Both the position numbers and the translations under genes were made by a program. The notes under the pieces are model-generated. The model made no database searches. It saw only the letters and a program-made list of their open reading frames with translations, and was not told where the DNA came from. A DNA stretch of 64,000 nucleotides from Rotaria socialis. Its lineage: Eukaryota > Rotifera > Eurotatoria > Philodinida > Philodinidae. Within the stretch, counting starts at the first letter, position 1, and each line of letters starts with the position of its first letter. Shown piece by piece: positions 1 through 13,100 of this stretch. Location: contig CAJNYU010002348.1 in the NCBI GenBank assembly GCA_905331475.1, positions 166,096 to 230,095 of the forward strand. The letters are read 5' to 3'.

Positions 1-2915
1 TTTAGTTTACTTGATCAAATTCCGCAAACATTTGCAAATACACAAGAAACAGAAACTATTTTAGCGCCAGTTATTCAATCTGGCATTCAAGCATTAAAAG
101 TAAGACTTGATCAGAAGCTTTTAAAATGAATTATTAATGAACATCAAACAAGTTATTATAAGTTTTTGCTCAAGTAGTAGACTAATCTATCTGTATTCAT
201 TACAATGAAAACATTCAAAATGATATCTATTGTTGGAGTCTGTCTAGACATGCACACGAACAAAAAAACAGCAAATAAACTTGTAGCATGAAATTTTCGC
301 GTCAATAGCTTGACTGATTCATAGAATATCTAACAAAAAATCAAGAGAAAGACATTTTGTTGAGTAAAATTCTAAGAATGTTTTTTCCGATCATTAAATC
401 TATCTGGGCACAAGAGTTTGATGTCAAAAACTCTATTTCAAAGATTCATGAACAAAAGTCTCTTTTTGCAATTTTTACTTAGTCTCAATGATCCCATCAC
501 TAATGATGATGATAGATTCTAGTTTCATGTTTTTCTATAAGATAATTAACCAATGCAATCGAAATTTATGTAAGCGTTCGTGTAATTTTTTGAATATCAT
601 CTACAGTTTAAAAAATCAAATAATTATAATTCAAATTAAGGCATAGTCAAGTTTTAAGCTCTCGATCTTTTTCAAAACTTTTCAAAGTAACTAATAGTTA
701 TATTCATTCAAAAACGAAAACTTTATCCATAAGAAAATTTCATATACAATAGGGAGCCAATTGTTCTGGTAAAATTTATATATTTTCAACAACATTACCA
801 ATTGCTGTTGCTCCTGGAAAATTATCGAATCGTGAAGATAAAAAACTTCTTGGTACTGAAAAAGAAAAGGTTTGCTTGTTTTATTTCATCTTTGTTTTTA
901 AATTCTATTGACGAACTATTTCTAGACTTTACTTTCACCAGCCAATGATGTTTATACAAAACTTGGTGAAGAATGTGCTCAAAGTGGTTGTGCTGTTGAT
1001 TTATTTGTTTTTCCAAATAACTATGTTGATCTTGCTACAATTGGTGAAGTTTGTCGTTTGTCTGGTGGAGAAATTTATAAATTTAATTATTTTTCAGTAA
1101 GAATTTTCTTTATTGATTTCTGACACAAACTAGAATTTTCAATCGTTATTATTTCAGATTGATAATGATGGAGAACGTTTATTAGACGAACTTAAACGTA
1201 ATTTTCAACGAACTACTGTTTTTGATGCATTAATGCGTATAAGAACAAATACAGGTATAAAAAAAACCGGAATCTTTACTTTTTTCGTTAATAAGCAGCT
1301 CGTTTTTTTTTGTACGATCAGGAATTCGACCAGTTGATTTTCTTGGTCATTTTTATATGACAAATTCAACTGAAATGATATTTGGTACGATGGATGCTGA
1401 TAAAACAGTAGCTGTGGAATTAAAACATGATGATAAATTACCTACTGAAGGTAACTCTTATATTCAAGTGAGTTAACATTTTCTTTTGTTCTTTTAAATT
1501 TATGTATTCTGGTTTCTCTTTCAAATAGGTTGCTTTACTTTATACTAGTATATCTGGTCAACGTCGTCTAAGAATATTAACATTAGCCTTAACGGTAACA
1601 TCATCATATGCATCTCTTTATCCATTGTGTGATCTTGATACAATTATGAATTATACAATGAAAGTTGGTAAGTATAAATAGATATGAAATATGTTGTTCT
1701 TAAATTTCTTTGCAACAAAAAAATACATTATTATAGCTATTCGTTCAATTTTACTATCAACTCCAAAAAGTATACGAGACAGTATCATAACACAAGCTGC
1801 TAATATGTTAGCTTGTTATCGAAAGCATTGTGCACAATCAACAGCAGCTGGACAATTAATTTTACCTGAAACATTAAAACTATTACCTATGTATGCGGCA
1901 GCATTACTTAAATCTGATCTTTTAACTGGCAGTATGTTAATAGTTGTTTACATCTACTTATTAGTAATAGTTTGATTTGCATTTAGCTCAAACAGTAACA
2001 ACAGATGATCGAAGTTGGTTGATGCATCGATTGATGTCTATGAATATCAAAGGATCGTCTGCATACTTATATCCAAGAATTTATCCATTGGTTCGTAGAT
2101 GATTAACGAAAGGAAATCTTTTTTTAATCATTGATTTCTTTTTGTTTAGCATACTTTGGAAGAAAATCAAATTCCACCACCAATGGTTCGATGTTTATAT
2201 GAACGATTTTCTGATTCCGGAGCTTATGTTATTGGTAAGAAAATAAGTCTTATTTGTCGAGCAGAGAAATCGTTCAGTTTTCTGATAGTAAATAAATATT
2301 TAATTTGATTTATGGTCATTGATATAGACTGTTTAAAAATTCGAAATTGACTGAGACTTATTAATAGTGAATATAGAAAGTGCACAGTCATAAATAGACA
2401 TGAGTTTATCTTATTCTCATCGAATTATGTTTTTTTAATAACACAATCTATAATTACAGAGAATGGTCTTGTAATGTATATCTGGCTTGGTAGTCAAATT
2501 GATCCTACATTTGTGCAAAATTTATTTGGATTTCAAACAGCAGCAAATATTCAACCAGAACGAGTAAAATAACCGATTCGATTGTTCTATCATTATGTTA
2601 ACTTCGTATATAAATTTAGTGTCGTATTATTGAACTTGATAATTCATTATCGAAGAATGTTCGAACCTTATTAAATTTAACGCGTGATGAACGAAATTCT
2701 TATATGAAAGTATGTTACTTCAACTGAAACTGAAATTGTTATTTTTGTTTTTCATTAATTGTTATTTTTTTCAGCTATTCATCATTCGACAACGCGACGC
2801 TATGGAACCATTTTTCAAAAATTATCTTGTTGAAGATAAAGGCTTTACAGGTGGCGCATCTTATGTCGATTTTCTATATCACCTACATCGTGAAATTCGC
2901 AATATTCTACAATAA
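1..2915 (+). CDS. SEC24: Sec24C/D-type COPII coat subunit (5' end outside window)
   Basis: Sec24 is the cargo-binding subunit of the COPII coat that forms vesicles at the endoplasmic reticulum. I read 12 exons: 1-99, 753-869, 926-1096, 1158-1254, 1322-1467, 1529-1667, 1737-1931, 1987-2090, 2150-2234, 2460-2563, 2620-2709 and 2775-2915. All junctions are GT-AG, the frame is kept, and 495 residues end at TAA. Diagnostic stretches are 'LLDQIP', '[20 protein letters not shown]', '[18 protein letters not shown]', 'SGQRRLRI' and the C-terminal '[17 protein letters not shown]' with 'HREIRNIL'. These cover the end of the trunk domain, the beta-sandwich, the helical domain and the gelsolin-like domain. 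The match is to the Sec24C/D clade rather than A/B. The first intron (100-752) is unusually long. 'tttag' at 1-5 could be a splice acceptor, so the exact left exon edge is uncertain. Confidence 0.95.
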
Positions 2916-4181
2916 AAAATAGAAACATTGTTTTTACTTGTTTTGTTCTTCTTTGATCATTGGGTCTAGAATATATATGAGCATTGCTTTTTATTGTTGT
3001 TGTTGTTGTTATTATTATTATTATGATTATTACTATTACTATTATTATTTTTTTCGATTGCATCTGTTGTATAATCTGTCGAATGAATAAGATTTGTAAG
3101 GCGAATAACGAGCATTCGTACTCATGTTCTTATTTTTGTCTTCGTTTTAACCCGTCTATCTTTTATCTTATTTATTTATCTAAATAAAAAAAAGTAGAAA
3201 ACATAAAATATCTAATTATGCAGCTGATCATTTATTTATTTTTCGAACTTGCAATCTCAAATCAGTTTAGATACTGTATCATATTCAAATAAATACTACA
3301 TATGAACTCATCTATTTTCTGTAGAGGAACAAGTTGTCAACAAAAACGAACTGAAGATTTTTATTCTAAGTATTTTCGTCCTTGGTTTGATACCTCAGCT
3401 GAAAATATTTACTGTTGTGACAAGACTTCTCTGTTCAATGGGAAATCAATTGCTAATAATTAAAATGATTTTTATGTTTTCAAATTGAAGTTCCGTCGTT
3501 ATATAATTCATCTATACAAAGAAATGGTTATACAATCCTATGTTTCAGGATTCTAATATTTCAATAGTTGTTGTTGCTGAAGCAGATTTTTTGATAAATA
3601 TAAATTTTAGTACTTTTGTATATTCATCATTCTCCCCGTTAGTTACCTACATCACATGCCTTTTTTCACATGTATTGAATAGTAAGTATTTGTCATATCG
3701 ATTGGGAAAGCAATATTCTATATGCATTTATTTTCTTAACAAAAAAAAGCTATATCAAACATTGAATTAATCTGTAGTCATATAATTCCGGTCATTGTTT
3801 TAACTAGTATCAATTCATGTTTATGATAATAAATAAAATATTTTACAAGTAATCATGGATGTAACAATTCTTTTTCCTTTTCTTTAGAACATTACTGGGG
3901 TGGTTATGAGTAATGCTTTGTTTAAAAATTCAACATGGGTCAATACATACCACGTGTTTTTCACGGCCATCAAAATATAATTGCACTTCTTTATTAACTA
4001 TGTTGCATTGAATGAAATCATTTATTCATAGACATATTACTCATTCTATCAATAGCAATATATCGAATAATTAAGAAAACTACTGAACTAAATGTTTACA
4101 AATATACATAAAAAAAACACTTTCAATAATATAAAATTGGAATGTCAAATGAAATATAAAAAACAAACGTAAAACAAATAC
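2916..4181. other. Intergenic region with simple repeats
   Basis: This is the space between the convergent Sec24 and Ly6 genes. It holds a (GTT)n/(ATT)n low-complexity run at about 2995-3050. An AATAAA hexamer overlaps the Sec24 stop codon (2911-2916) and another AATAAA lies near 3183. The reading frames here are low-complexity and resemble no protein family. I see no RNA gene. Confidence 0.5.
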
Positions 4182-5670
4182 CTAAACACAAAAAAATTGT
4201 ATTAATATAAAGAAAAGTACAAAAATCGCTGAGACATATAAGCGAGATGTTCCATTGCATCCATCATATGAACATGTGTATGTGCACGAATAATACATCT
4301 TCTCGTCCTGAGGATATTTTACTTCGAGACATTGATTATCCATATCACGAGAACTACAAAAGCGTTTTGTAGCCACAGCACCTAAAAGAAAACCAATAAC
4401 AGCAACATTCGTATTGATCAATAAAAGGTTCTGATATAGTCATAATTAAATTCCACAGAAGATAATTACAGAAAGCACAAAATATTATTATTTATTGTTC
4501 TGATATACAGAATCTAGTAAACAAGTAACATATACGTATGTTTCTCAAACATAATAAAATGCGATGAATTCTCATCTTACGAACAAGCTGTACGATAAAA
4601 TTTATTATCGTTATCTAAAATCGCAGTCGCACAGACACATTGAAAGCAAATCAGCAAGCAGGAACATATACTAAGGAAATATTAAAATATTTCAAATTCT
4701 ATTTTATTATTTTTGCAAATGACAAACTCAAAATATAGCGATAGATTCATGATTCTTACTTCGTTGACAGTTATTTATACCATTCATCCTAAAGACAATC
4801 CTCAGTTGTTTCTTTTTTTTTAAATACTTAGCAGTCATGAAATTCTACGAATATTTATCTATTTTTGATCAAGAAAAATTATCTCATTTATTTATAAAAC
4901 TTGAAGATATTTTAGATAAAGTAACGAATGCCGAATTTGAACATTGTTATATATCCAAGAAGTAAAAGCTATATTCAAATAGTCTAGAATATCAAAAATT
5001 TGTTCTTTTTCTCCTATTGGATATATGATGGTTTTGAAAATTCTGCTCAGTAGTATACTTAAGTGAAGTTAATGTATAATAATTGCATCAATGAGTTTCT
5101 TTCCTTGTAGTCTATCTATCAGCAATATCTACTGCAAATGCAAAAAGCAACTGAAAGACAATTATGAAACAATATACAGAAAATAGTACAAAAGTGCTTC
5201 CCCATCATCCGTACATATTTTTACGATGACAGATCCCAAAATATCAAGTTTTTCAATTAATATCAGGTAAATTGGTTTACAGGAAAATCTAGAACATAAC
5301 CATCTGTCTTTTGATCCTTTGATAAATTTTAATTAGGAAAGAAAAAAAAACTAAATTTACCTATTTTTTGTAAGAAAAATAAACAAATAGATAAAGCTAA
5401 CCTCCGTAAACAGCAATTGTTTTAATACAAAACCGAGCATCATGAACTCCATCAGGTCCACCACATTCGACCGGCAGTATATCTTTTCGTGTCCATGTTT
5501 CTGGACAATGTTCATCTTCTTTCGAATCACACACAAAACAATTTAATGCATTTGAAACTATCATTAAATATATAAAAATATTCTTCAAAATATATTCGTT
5601 TAAAATCTTTCCTACCATGAATAAATATTCCAAAAATTAACATCAGACAAAGCAAATATTTCATCATCAT
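4182..5670 (-). CDS. Secreted Ly6/uPAR-domain protein, probably GPI-anchored
   Basis: Three exons on the minus strand (5616-5670, 5402-5557, 4182-4381) join in frame to give 136 residues. The short first exon encodes a signal peptide ('MMMKYLLCLMLIFGIF') ending near 'SNA'. The mature part starts 'LNCFVCDS' and has ten cysteines. It ends in the Ly6 hallmark 'YDGCN', followed by a hydrophobic tail ('VSAIFVLFFILIQFF') with no basic stop-transfer, as in a GPI-attachment signal. Ly6 proteins of invertebrates, such as quiver/sleepless and crim relatives, act at the cell surface on channels or in septate junctions. Which role applies here cannot be told from sequence. The second intron (4382-5401) is about 1 kb, long for this region. 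The start at 5670 was chosen because it gives the signal peptide; the start at 5633 in the unspliced frame would lie in the intron. Confidence 0.85.
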
Positions 5671-5800
5671 ATCTACAAAAATTTCATTGTAGAAAAATAG
5701 TCATTTTAGTAAAAGACAGAAGAAGGTAAAATACAAAGTTCGTTTTTATTTTTCTGCACGTATATATGTAACAAAAAGACAAAAGAAATCAAATGTTAAT

Positions 5801-6124
5801 TTAAAGAAATTGTGAACAAAATGCATCAATCGATTCAGCACATTGTTTCGCTTGATGACGATTAGCGCCAGCATTGTCTCGTATCCAAAGTTCAAAATAT
5901 TCCTTATTCTTTAATAATGTCAAATAAATACCCAATAATTCATAAGCCTGAAACAAACAAATAATCGACAAGAAAAAAAGAATTATGGAATCTACCTTTG
6001 TAATGCCAGATTGTTCTAAATTACTTGCTAACTTAGAACCAAGACCAGGAACTTCATTTAACTCTTTATCTTTTAATGGTTCACTTGTAAAATCACGAAA
6101 TTTTTGCGATGTTGTCGATGACAT
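5801..6124 (-). CDS. BANF1: Barrier-to-autointegration factor, downstream copy
   Basis: BAF is a small dimeric protein that bridges double-stranded DNA and binds LEM-domain proteins at the nuclear envelope. Two exons (5996-6124 and 5801-5947) give 91 residues, close to the 89 of human BAF. Recognisable parts are the N-terminal 'SQKFRDFTSEPL', the helix-hairpin-helix region 'VPGLGSKLASNLEQSGITKAYELLG' (as two pieces around the intron) and the C-terminal 'GANRHQAKQCAESIDAF'. The intron falls between 'ITK' and 'AYELLG', the same place as in the copy just upstream, so the pair arose by tandem duplication after the intron was present. Its ATG lies only 105 bp after the stop of the upstream copy and 11 bp after an AG acceptor. 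Confidence 0.95.
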   Translation of the reverse strand: MSSTTSQKFRDFTSEPLKDKELNEVPGLGSKLASNLEQSGITKVDSIILFFLSIICLFQAYELLGIYLTLLKNKEYFELWIRDNAGANRHQAKQCAESIDAFCSQFL

Positions 6125-6135
6125 GATTTAATAAT

Positions 6136-6147
6136 CTAGAAATAAAG
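6136..6147 (-). promoter_or_regulatory. Splice acceptor just upstream of the downstream BAF start
   Basis: On the minus strand the sequence CTTTATTTCTAG ends 11 bases before the ATG of the downstream BAF gene. The acceptor sits within the 105-bp gap between the two BAF genes, where a separate promoter plus a cis 5'UTR exon would be cramped. It is therefore a good candidate for spliced-leader trans-splicing, which is known in bdelloids. This is inference from position and sequence only. Confidence 0.5.
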
Positions 6148-6229
6148 AGCATCATGATTTTTATTGAACAGAATAAAAAACAGCAACATAGTATTCTTTC
6201 TTATAAAATATACAGAAAAAAAAAATCTT

Positions 6230-6555
6230 TTAAATAAACGCTTCAGCCCATTCGGCAAATGCAGTTGCTGTTGTTTTAGCTTGATGACTATTTGCGCCAC
6301 ATTGTGTTTGCATCCAATCTTGAAATTGTTCAGCATCTTTGTTACACAACAAATATTTGCCAAATAAAGTGTATGCCTAAAAACGAAAAAAAAGTTTCCC
6401 TTCATATTTTTAATAAAAAACAAACAAACTTTTTCATAACCAGCTTCAGATAATTTTGTACCCAAAACATCACCTATACCAGGAACATCTTGAACACTTT
6501 TATCACCAAGTGGTTCAGCCATAAATTCACGAAATTTTTTTGTTGTTGAACTCAT
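6230..6555 (-). CDS. BANF1: Barrier-to-autointegration factor, upstream copy
   Basis: A second complete BAF gene. Exons 6430-6555 and 6230-6376 give 90 residues. The N-terminus 'KKFREFMAEPLGDKSVQDV' and 'PGIGDVLGTKLSEAGYEK' match BAF; the second exon reads 'AYTLFGKYLLCNKDAEQF', then 'WMQTQCGANSHQAK' and ends 'FAEWAEAFI'. It is closer to canonical BAF (PGIGDVLG, WAEAF) than the downstream copy, which has diverged at the C-terminus. The shared intron position shows tandem duplication. An unspliced reading from the same start runs on into the intron and should be ignored. Both copies keep the residues of the DNA-binding helix-hairpin-helix, so neither looks like a pseudogene. Confidence 0.95.
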
Positions 6556-7132
6556 CGTTAAGAAATTACTAGTATCAATGAATCAGCGTATGTAAAATAT
6601 GATCTTTCTTTTTTTGTCTGTGTCTGTCAACCACATTCTTGGTGGTGACTCATCAAAGTTATTTTTCATTGGTTAAAATGTTATTTGAATGATTGCGATA
6701 CAATAGAAATATATGAATGTCTCTTGTTTCTGACCTTAAATCGAAGGATGAATCATTTCTAAGGAACAAAGAATCGTTAACATAACAAAACAGTATTATA
6801 TTTAAAAAAAAAAGAAAAGTAATTTAAAAAAACTACTTGCTACGACGGTTCTATAATTAGCGAGTTTTTATTTTTATATATAAATATGAATGAAAGTAGA
6901 CAGTAAATACTTCTACTAAAATTAACCAATGTATTCGATTTAAGATTATTACTTTCTTGTTAAATACATGAAATGAAATCCTTTTTTAATCTGAATAAAT
7001 AGACGTCAGACGAATTTTCACAATTGAGTGTTTATGCGAGAAGTAGATTGAGATAAAAATAAAATAATATATATTTTTCTTTTACATTTTTTCAGATTTA
7101 TTCATTATTTGTAACCTACGGATGTATTCTTA
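6556..7132. other. Divergent intergenic region between BAF and TRPM
   Basis: The two gene sets point away from each other here, so the region should contain both promoters. No motif is clear enough to name. An acceptor-like pyrimidine tract ending in 'cag' at about 7085-7095 lies just upstream of the TRPM ATG and suggests a 5'UTR intron or a trans-splice site. Confidence 0.4.
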
Positions 7133-10100
7133 ATGGCAGCTGGACAAGCTTCAAACTTTCTAGTTGACAATGTAAATAAAATTTTATCAGTTTATGTACC
7201 AAGTTATGGCCGTCAAGGTGTAAGTAAATTGTTGACGTCTATGGGTGTTAAATCATATGGAACAATTACATGTATGAAAGATATTAACCTAAAAAGAACG
7301 GTAATTAATATATATATATATTTCTTTTATGTTTTAAAGTTCCTGATAATAAATCGCATCAAGCAGAATTTATTCGTATTCCTGCAGATGCATCTGTTAT
7401 GGATGTTAAAAAGTTCTTGAATCAAGATTGGTACAGTGAAGTATGTTATTCAAATTTTTTCTATTTTTCGAAAAGAAAATTGTTTGTTTTGTTTTTATTC
7501 GTATTTAGCGTCCATCACTTGTCATATCGATAACTGGCGGTGCAAAAGAATATAAAATGCAACATAAAGTATTAAGAGCATTTCGACGTGGTCTTCTTAA
7601 AGTTGCTCGAACAACCGGTATTGAAAAGTTGAATGATTTTATTTAGCAAAATCTAGAATATCTCAAGAGAGTTATTTTGGAAACTTTCCTGAATAATAAT
7701 AAAGCATTGAGCATGTTTATCATATCAATGCGTGATAGTAAAAACATTTGATTAAAAATTATTTATGATCAAAAATAAAGTGAACAATGAAAAATTTTAT
7801 CATTGGTCGTGTTGAAAGCGTTTACTTTAGTATAAAACAGAGCTATGCAAAAGAAAAATCTATCTATAAACTAAGTTTCTATAGGATTTTTCATACTGAT
7901 GAAACATGATGATATCATTTTGAAAATACAAATGATTTTAAAAAGTTTAAATTACTAATTTATCGAGCGTCAATATCAATTCATTTTCCTTTCCTTTTCA
8001 ATATTAATTGATAATATCTTTCACAGGTAAAGAGATATGGCAAATCTGATTGAAAAGAGATAAATAATGAAACCCAAGTATTTTGCTATGATATTTGAGT
8101 ACTAATTAATAATACTGTTTGTCATGTCTCTTGAAATAATCGATTGATATCACTGAGAGACTACTTTCTTCTATTATTTTATTTTATTAGGTGCATGGAT
8201 TATTACTGGTGGCATGAATACCGGTATTATGAAGCTTGTCGGTGAGATTGTTCAGATAAATCCTGATCGTTCTCGGCCTATTCCTTTGATTGTAAGTTTC
8301 ATAGTTTAACTTATTTTTAAATTATAAAATAATAATAGGGCATTGGAACATGGGGCTGTGTATCTGGTTTTAAAGATCTTGAAGTAGAAGGTGGAAATGT
8401 AAATTATGCTAAAGCGCGTAGTGATCGGAAAGGTGAAGCACCCCTAGAACCAAATCATACGAAATTCATTTTTGTTGATAATGGACTTGAAAGAACATAT
8501 GGTGGAGAAATTGCATTTCGTGCTAAACTAGAACAAGCTATATCTGGTGGATTTTTCTCATCAAAAACTTTATCAAATACGTATTCTACTGGTCCAAGTC
8601 TATCCGCAACTTCATCTTTACGGCCAGATAATTCAGGTTTATATATAAATAAGCTATTGTTTGCGAATGATCATTTTCTCGTTCTATACAGGTCCAGTAC
8701 CTGTTGTTCTTCTTGTTATTGAAGGTGGCCCAAATACAGTTCGAACCGGTAGAAAATATTATCTATTGAAAAACTAAAATTAACATATTTCAATTATCTA
8801 TAGTTAAAGAAGCGGTTGTTGGAAATAATATACCTGCTGTTTTACTCGAAGGAACAGGTCGCTGTTGTGATCTGTTTGCTAAAGCATGTCAACTCTATGA
8901 TAAATATTGTCGAAATCTTGCACGTGATGAAATAACAGCTAGGCAAGTATTAAAAAACTGTTCATTCATTCTGGTTTTTTTTTGAAGAGATCAGAATCTT
9001 GTAGAGTAGCTTGATCCTACTGGAGAGGACAAGATTTGCTCAAAAGCATGTTTAAAATCGGCCCTTAAATTAAAATGAATTTAACTTTTTCGTTAAATTA
9101 CTTAGTCTATAGGAAAAATAGTTCTTGAAAACTGTACAAACTTCGGTTACAAATGAATAATTTTTTTAGTCTATAAAATCAATAGCGCATAGTACGATTT
9201 AGGAAATGAAACTGTCGTACTCAATTATACGAACAAGAATAAAATAGAAGATAGCGTTCTACAAATAGTAAATTAAGAATATTACAGTGAATTTTGATTG
9301 AAAACTAACTTGATTTGATGTTTAGCTTGGATCAAAATATTTTACAAAAACGTCAAGAAGAAATAAAAATTCATCTTCGTGAAGATCTTAAAGATGAACT
9401 TCGAAAGATTACTGGTTTAAATGATTCATCAACCAATGTAGAAATTCATGCTCGTGCAGATGAAATAGCGGAGTATTACGAATTAGTTTATGCATGTATT
9501 TCTACTCGAAGAAATTTCTTAAATATAATCAGTCTTAATTCACGGAATCCTGTTGAACCTGATATTGATTTAGTTATATTGCAAGCACTATTAAATGGTA
9601 CGGATAAAGAAAATTTTATTTATTTATTTATTTATTTATTTATTATTTCTAAAAGATATTTCTTCATTTAGCTACATCTGGCAGCGATATGTCTAAACCA
9701 AATGTGCAACGAAAACGTGAACAACTTCATTTAGCGTTAGAATGGAATCGTGTTGATATAGCTAAAAAATATATTATGAAAAATGAAACAGATTGGGTAG
9801 GAAGAAAATTCTTGTCTATGTTCTTTAGAAATTTGTTTTTCTGCTATTAAAAATTTTAGAATATTGATTTAAATGATTTATTTCTAACAGCACTTAAAAA
9901 TAATCAAACGGAATTCGTAAAATTATTTCTTGATCATGATTTTTCTTTAACGGATTTGTTTCGTGATACTGCTCAACTTCTTGCACTCTATCCAACTGAA
10001 CTTGTAGAAGTATATCCTTCGAAACTTAATTACAGATCGTTTACATATTTACTATATTTTGAAATATAGATTCATGGACCAGCAAAATCTCAAGATCCAT

Positions 10101-13100
10101 TACGAATCATATATGAAAATATTATTCAACCATTTGTAGGAGATCTTTTTGACGTTGATGCTGCGCTTCAATCAAAAAATTTAACATCTAATAGTGAATT
10201 AAATGATGAAAATGAAGATGAAATAAGTAGTTGTTGTGGGATGCGGCGTTATCGAATGCCTGCTGGAAATAGAAACGGCGGTGGCATTACGCAAGCATGT
10301 GGTAAGCGTTTATCCATATGGGTTAAATACTATAATTTCGAAAATTTTATGAAAGATAATTTTTTATTTTTCTCAGTAAATTGTGAAGTTCAAAATTGAT
10401 GAAATAATGTAGGAAAAGTATTCACTATGCATGTTGAAATTAAACTTTTGTTGCATGGATTTAATTGCATTTAGGTCTTTCGTTTTGCTTGAGATAAGAA
10501 TGAACTGAGAAAGATTAATGTTGAATCCATTTTAAATACGATAAACTAAATAAATTCGGTTATTTCGTAAAAACGTATTGATAATATTACTTACACATAT
10601 AGACGAAATCGAATAGAAGCAAAAATAAAACTTGATTCTATTCAAAAACTAGAAAAGCTGAGTTACAGATGATTCATCGTAGATATGCGAATATGGATAA
10701 CGATGGAAGTGCAAATCTTTTGCATAAACTCATAAAAACTGTTACCCATGCAACAACTACACTAAAACTAAGATTATCATTGACACATCCTGTTAGACGT
10801 TATTCGTGACGAATCGTCTAGGTACTTAGATTTGAGTTGTATTAAAAAACACACATAGTTGCTCACAAGCATCTAGCTGATTCGTGCTTTTTAAAGCAAA
10901 TTGATTTTGAGTATGATTTAAATGATAGTTTGTTTTCTGTGTTTGTGATTTCTATGTATTGCCTTTCGTATTTTAATTAATCGAAAATGTTTATTCTATT
11001 TTAAAGGGCCAATAAATAGTTCTATCAATTATTTGGATGTTGATCGAGAACTTTTTCTCTGGTCGGTAATGACAAGTTCACAAGATTTAGCATTATTATT
11101 TTGGTCTCGAGGCAAGAATAAAGTTTGTAAGTGAAAATTTTTCTCTTTAATCTTATATAAAGAATAGAAAAATGAATACTTATTTTGTTAGGTGCTGCAT
11201 TAATTGCCACATTATTATATAAAAAACGTGTTAATCGAGAAGGTGATAATATTTATAATCAGTGGGCGGATGACTTTGAAGGTTTGGCCGTAAAAATACT
11301 TGATCAGCTTTATCAAGTAAATCCTGCAGCATGTGCAAAAGCAATTATACGACAAATTCCAACTTATGGCAATGCTAATTGGTTAGAATTAGCTATTGCT
11401 GCTGATGCTAAAAAGTTTATTGCTCAACGAGCTGTACAAGATTTACTGAATGATATTTGGTTTGTTAACGAAGAACAAAAGACAGTAGAAAAAATCTAAG
11501 AAGTTTCTATTTTTTTATATAGGTTTGGATATATTGATCAACGAGTAGCTAATATGAGCATCATATTTTGCACATTTTTACCTTGTTTCAGTGGTTTTCT
11601 TACTTATCATGATGAATTAGTTACAGCAAATGAAAGAAAAGGAATGCTTGATGTATGTATGATAGGTTATCTGAAGATACATATTTATGATAGATAATGA
11701 TTTTTTCTCTTTTAATTCTAGGATTCAATCGATAAACCGCAAGCTCTTCAACGGCAAGCATCAAGACAAAAAAGGATGGCAGATAGGTAATGAAAATTAG
11801 AACTTTTTCAAGATAGTTTTTTCTTGCGAGATATTGACCCGTGTTACATTTCGAATTAATTTGATCATCTAGATTTGTTCACACGAAGGACGACTATATA
11901 TACATATACTAATTGTATGAGTCATGATATTATTTGATTTTTTGAAATATTTGATTTAACGCTGGATTTTGGATATTTATTTTCAAATTCATCATATCCA
12001 GTTGTTATTCTTGTTATTCTAGACCCGGAGAAACATTTCACATGAAGTTATTGTCAGGTGTACACGACGTAGATAATAGTCCTGTTGAATTCGTCGCTGT
12101 TGGCTGTTTTGACAAGTAAAAAAGGATAATATGTTGATTTAAAAACTAATGCTACTAGCTACTTATACTTGCTATGATTTATTTTATTAATTAACACTAA
12201 TTCGCTTATACTTTAATCTCCAATATATACTAAGATCAAATAAACGAGAACTCTTTATGTTTCTAGGACAACAGCTAAAGTGTATCGATATTTTTCGAAT
12301 TGTATGGTTTTTTTACATGCTCCATATGTTAAATATCTTTATAACTTAGTGAGTATTGAACTAAATAAAATTCTTATCTTTTGTTTTTCTTTCTTTTTTT
12401 AAATAATTAGTACTTCCATATGATATTTTTACTACTGTTTTCCTATGTAATGTTGTTCGATTTTTTCCCACTGTATGATTATCCAGTGGATGTATGTGCA
12501 CCATCTGGCATATCAATAAGTCGCACAGAGCATATAGCTGACAATAATAATAATAATGGACCGATCAAAAATTATCCACTCATAGAAAATCAATCTAATG
12601 TTACAAAATCAATCTCACATGGATTGCAACGACATAGTCGACCGTCGGTTTTTGAATTTCTACTTCTTGTGTGGGTTTTTACATTAGTTTGCGAAGAAAT
12701 TCGACAGGTACTTTGTTAGAATATCTACAATCTGTTGTCTTAATATTTCAATTTACTGTTCATATTATTATAGCTATTTTCCATAGAAGCACAATCCATG
12801 CGAAATGTTATTAGAGCTTATTTTAAAATATTTTGGAATAAATTAGATGTATTAGCCATAGTTTTATTTTTCGTGGGCTTTGCACTTCGATTTTTTTCAA
12901 CATCGGAATGTTATTGTGCAGCACGCATTGTCTTATCATTTGATTTAGCAATTTGGTTCATACGTTCATTGGATATGTTTACTGCTGTAAAACGTCTTGG
13001 ACCTAAACTTGTTATGATTGGTGAAATGGTGAGTAATTTCATTGATATTTTGTTTTCTAATCCTATTTTGTTTTGTAAAATAATATATATTGTAAGGTTA

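Noticed and set aside
4837..4965. 42-codon plus-strand frame starting 'MKFYEYLSIFDQEKLSHLFI' inside the Ly6 intron
   Set aside because: Its language looks coding but it is short, has no partner exons and no family likeness. It may be a relic but cannot be supported as a gene.
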